Positions 60,902-64,000 of a DNA stretch of 64,000 bases are shown here, piece by piece (position 1 is the stretch's first letter; each line of letters starts with the position of its first letter). Origin of the DNA: Nothopassalora personata (Eukaryota > Ascomycota > Dothideomycetes > Mycosphaerellales > Mycosphaerellaceae). The stretch is taken from NCBI GenBank assembly GCA_033816765.1, contig CM066298.1, positions 310,001 through 374,000 of the forward strand, read 5' to 3'. The position numbers and the translations under genes are program-made. The notes under the pieces were generated by a model. That model worked only from the letters and a program-made list of their open reading frames with translations. It ran no database searches and had not been told where the DNA came from.

Positions 60902-62273
60902 ATTTTGGTCCTCTCCATACATTGCTTCTCAGGACATGCATCCGGTCTTTGCTCGTAACTTGGAACCTGCTCTCATTCTCGTGTCCTCGGTCGTACTTAA
61001 GCTTGAGAGTCACTCTTATAGGTCTTTTCAGCACCCAGCATGATCACAGGACTGTGTTGGTATTACGAAGAGATGAAATACAGCTCGGCATTATTCCTTC
61101 ATAGAGCTCGGCTCAGCTTGTTCGACACTGAGGGCGCACACGACATGAAGCTATGCTTTTACCGGCTTAAGCAGCCTCGACCGACGGGTGTCTTGCTAAC
61201 AAACTTTGGTTGGAACGGATTTGCATCCGCGAAATCACAGTGGTGGAGCGCAATTCCTACCGGTATTTAGCGGAAGGAAGCGGTAGAATCGTGGACTTCA
61301 TCGATGCCCTACGCTCGTAGGATCAGATCCGCAAGCTTTGGCCGCAACGCCTGCCAGATTGGGCAGGAAAGTGGAACAGTGCCCAGATACTTACAGAATC
61401 CCCATCGAGAGATCCTCCGACTATTCGAACGGCTCGCGGTTCAAGATACGACAGCACAGTTCAGGGGAACGTGCTATGCCGTACAGCTATATTTCTCGCA
61501 GCGACATATCCCCATCGCACCTTTCCCCGACCCCTGCCTCGTGGCTAACATCTTCTAGGGTTCTAGAGCTTAGCACGTCTACTTGCAATATCTGCTGTTC
61601 AAAATAGATAATTTGGCCCCGTGCATATGCTGGCGATACTACCTGCACATTCCTTGTGCCGCCGCGCCTATGTCTGGCTGGCTGACAATCTGACTAGATT
61701 CGATATAGTCCAGGCGATCGTCGGGATCATCTTCACACGTGCTTTATAGTGTCAACACGTGCGTCTATAGCGTCCAAACTGAAGTGGCAGCTGTGGATTC
61801 CTCAGCCTTCAGAAGACCATTCATAAGTTTGTCAAACTGCCGCGTTGCAGGATCTCTATCGCTGTCCGAAGCCTTCGCATCGGAGGCACAGCTGAGTTGC
61901 AGCTGAAGCATGTGAATATTGTTGGCTTCTGCTTTATCGCAAGGCCTCCAACACTTCCCCGAGATGAGGGGTGCCTACGACAAGGGATATGTGCGAGTTG
62001 CTCCACGCTGGGCGAACTATGAGGTCCGTTGCAGAATAGCGTTGAGACAAGTACATGTCTCCGAGGCTCTTCTAGCGTTGCGAGCGAATCGCTCATCAGC
62101 AAGTATATTTGCGCCCCGCCTGTTCGCGCGCTTGACTGCCATGTATATAGCACAATCCAGTGGCACAGACAGCATTCGTGGCAAAAGCGGTACAAGTTCC
62201 TTCGCCTAAAGCGATCTTCGATACCAGAGCCAGTGCCAGACTTCGAGACATTGGCACAATGTATGCCCATGGC
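60902..62273. other. No gene supported; possible decayed DNA
   Basis: About 1.4 kb. Frames such as 61040-61270 and 61304-61558 on plus and 61821-62282 on minus have no recognisable motifs. An aflJ/aflS-like partner often lies divergent to aflR, so this position was looked at for one, but none could be recognised. Confidence 0.4.
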
Positions 62274-62658
62274 ATGAAGCATGAACCTCCCGCCGCAGAT
62301 TGCCCCTCTATTCCTGCTCTGAAGCTAAAGGACTCTTGCTCTGCTTGTGCCAAATCCAGGGTGCGTTGCTCGAAGGACAAGCCTTCGTGTAAAAGATGCA
62401 TTAGGCGAGGCATGAAGTGCGAGTACGATGCATCTAGACGCACAGGGACATATGCATCGTTTCGGAGCGGGAAGAACGGTTCCGGTAGATCTCGGGGACA
62501 GGATGGGCCAGAGAACAACAAGCGCACCATCCATTTCTTCGGCAGCCTTTGAATTGCTCGAGAGCGATATCAGGAAGCGGCTAAGAAAGGCTTCCTTCGA
62601 TACCGTCGACCTTTTTCGTGGTGCATGGTCTTCATACGAGCATGAATGTGCATCCTGA
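62274..62658 (+). pseudogene. AflR-like Zn2Cys6 regulator with its middle deleted
   Basis: ATG at 62274 opens a frame of 92 codons ending at 62552. It holds a complete binuclear zinc cluster, C-x2-C-x6-C-x6-C-x2-C-x6-C ([15 protein letters not shown], then [14 protein letters not shown]), followed by a basic Gly/Ser/Arg stretch. The sequence around the first cysteines is of the AflR kind. Directly after it, in the next frame, lies [19 protein letters not shown] (up to 62658), which matches the extreme C-terminus of the other AflR-like locus (HMLETDIRNRLRVVS). The roughly 300-residue middle and regulatory domain are missing. It might make a DNA-binding-only peptide, or nothing. An assembly fault is possible but less likely. 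Confidence 0.7.
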
Positions 62659-63113
62659 CGCAGATGATTTGCGCCAGCCCACGCGACAAGACAGCGCTGC
62701 TCACTGCTGGCCGAAAGCGAGAGGTTCCAGTCTGAGACTTGACCACGTTCGCTCAAATTTGGTGTTCGGAGGTGGCGGGCGAGTGGTCACTGAATGTTCG
62801 ACAGACTCTGAGGGCTCGATGTCCTTGCCCATCGCTCGGGAGGCTAACATACTTTGATCAACATCGTACGATCAGAAAGAGGTAACATTAGCTGAAACAG
62901 GTGTTGTTGCGAAGAAGTTAAGGTAAAGTAAAGCAAAGCTTTCAAGAACGCGACGATTTTCAGTCACGCTCAAGATGCGACATCGCGGGATTTTGACGAG
63001 ATGCTGCGACTAGTTCCAACACAGTCATCATATCTCCGATCCATTGATTTCGTAGTAAACTGACGACAAAGAGTTTATCGAATGCATGACATTCAATGTA
63101 AAAAAACACTGAT
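62659..63113. other. Intergenic, 3' flank of two genes
   Basis: 455 bp between the AflR-like fragment and the avfA-like stop. No coding signal was seen. Confidence 0.5.
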
Positions 63114-63923
63114 TTAGTCTCGCACCTTCTTTTGTGGTAAAGCCGGCATTGGCATAGCTCCAGTATACCTATAAGTCCAAGGAAAGTAATGCGCAAGCAG
63201 TCCCTTCACAACCTCCAGCAGACTCTCATACGGAAACTTGACACCATTCCCGGTAGGAATGACGCTAACATTCTTCATGTTGTATTCATCCCCACTGTCC
63301 GCAACCTCCACCATTCCTGCTGCAAGGTCCAGGAATGATAGTGGAGTCTTCTCGGTCTCAAGCGAAAGCGCATGACCCCTCTGCGCGTCCACGACGAGAC
63401 CGCCAGGCATCATGAAAGTCGATGAGATCCAGTGCCGCTCGGCGGTCAGGATCCGTTGCGACTGTTCAAGATCCGCGCATTGGTTGGAAGTAGCCAGTTT
63501 GACCAGGACCTTCATGGCGTGGGGCATGTTCTGGCAAAGTTTGTCATCGAGCTTGGCGGAGGAAAGTACGATGACCTTGGGCAGGGGAGCTTTCTCGTTC
63601 TCTGCTTTCATGCTTTTGAGCGCCTTGATCGTGACTCTGGCGGTGTCCTGGGCGATCGTCATGCCGGGCATGTTGTCTGGCACTGCGACTGCGAGGAAGA
63701 CAGCGCGGGTGCCGCGGATGCAGTCTGCAATTATCGATGCATCATTGAGGCTGCCTTCGAAGACTTCCACGTTCTTGTTGTCGGCGAGCTGTGGACTGAG
63801 GCGGAAGAGCTTTTGTTTCGAGCGGCAGTAGGCGTGGATTTTCTTCTCTGGAGTTTGGAGGAGAATGTTAATCAGAGCCTGACCAGTATTGCCAGTGGCA
63901 CCAAGGACAGCATAGGAGGCCAT
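63114..63923 (-). CDS. avfA: NmrA-like NAD(P)-binding protein, probable averufin oxidase AvfA
   Basis: A single exon of 269 residues. The N-terminus is a Rossmann fold, YAVLGATGNTGQALINIL (GxxGxxG type, residues 8-13). Then HAYCRSKQKL, VEVFEGSLNDASIIADCI, RAVFLAVAVPDN, KVIVLSSAKLD and a hydrophobic VVKGLLAHYFPWTYRYTGA near the end. There is no SDR Tyr-xxx-Lys site, as usual in NmrA-like proteins. AvfA (AflI/StcO) is a protein of this type and size acting at the averufin to versiconal hemiacetal acetate step. The assignment rests on family, size and pathway neighbours; other NmrA-like reductases are possible. Its promoter is mostly cut by the window end, and no AflR-type site is seen in the 77 bp present. 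Confidence 0.6.
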   Translation of the reverse strand: MASYAVLGATGNTGQALINILLQTPEKKIHAYCRSKQKLFRLSPQLADNKNVEVFEGSLNDASIIADCIRGTRAVFLAVAVPDNMPGMTIAQDTARVTIKALKSMKAENEKAPLPKVIVLSSAKLDDKLCQNMPHAMKVLVKLATSNQCADLEQSQRILTAERHWISSTFMMPGGLVVDAQRGHALSLETEKTPLSFLDLAAGMVEVADSGDEYNMKNVSVIPTGNGVKFPYESLLEVVKGLLAHYFPWTYRYTGAMPMPALPQKKVRD

Positions 63924-64000
63924 TTCGTGAAGTGGTAAGAGACCGTGAGCTGTAGTGAGGTCGCGATGGACGACAATGAGAGCTCGCAGACTGCCTTACC

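Noticed and set aside
60902..62273. An aflJ/aflS-like partner gene divergent from the AflR-like fragment
   Set aside because: No recognisable motif on either strand.

Overview
The window is nuclear DNA of a filamentous ascomycete, most likely a Dothideomycete of the Mycosphaerella/Dothistroma kind. The evidence is 46-105 bp GT-AG introns, fungal two-subunit fatty acid synthase genes, HET-domain genes, RIP-mutated retrotransposons and an aflatoxin/dothistromin-type gene set. The organism is inferred from content; no marker gene names it.

Region 1 (1-25,980) is a nested transposon block scarred by repeat-induced point mutation: TpA is very common, CpA/TpG is rare, and reading frames are broken mostly by TAG. 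A DNA transposon with terminal inverted repeats (called X2 here, 7,453-25,980) was entered by two chromodomain Ty3/gypsy elements. These are Gypsy-2 (9,455-16,057, 196-bp LTRs, CTATC target duplication) and Gypsy-3 (17,271-24,329, 406-bp LTRs, TAGTA target duplication). A second X copy (X1) lies head-on to X2 and was entered by Gypsy-1 (1-6,813, same family as Gypsy-2). Two insertions inside Gypsy-1 look unmutated and therefore younger: a solo LTR (974-1,303) and a LINE-like insertion (4,626-5,386).

Region 2 (about 26-34 kb) starts about 100 bp after the transposon edge with COQ4. Two tandem HET-domain genes follow, the second cut off by a MITE end, and then decayed DNA.

Region 3 (34-64 kb) looks like part of a dispersed aflatoxin/sterigmatocystin/dothistromin-type pathway. 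It holds a versicolorin-B-synthase-like GMC protein, a divergent DUF1772 anthrone-oxidase-like gene (hypC), a sulfotransferase-like gene, divergent hexA and hexB (FAS alpha and beta), an averantin-hydroxylase-like P450 (avnA), a short-chain dehydrogenase and an averufin-oxidase-like gene (avfA). By family knowledge, HexA/HexB would make the hexanoyl starter, HypC would oxidise the anthrone, AvnA would hydroxylate averantin, AvfA would act on averufin, and the VBS-like protein would close the bisfuran. No polyketide synthase is in the window. AflR-type sites (TCG-N5-CGA) lie between the VBS-like and hypC genes and before avnA. Two AflR-like regulator loci are present and both look broken: one is split by a solo LTR, the other has lost its middle. 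Gene models were built by eye from reading frames and splice signals; pathway assignments are by family resemblance.
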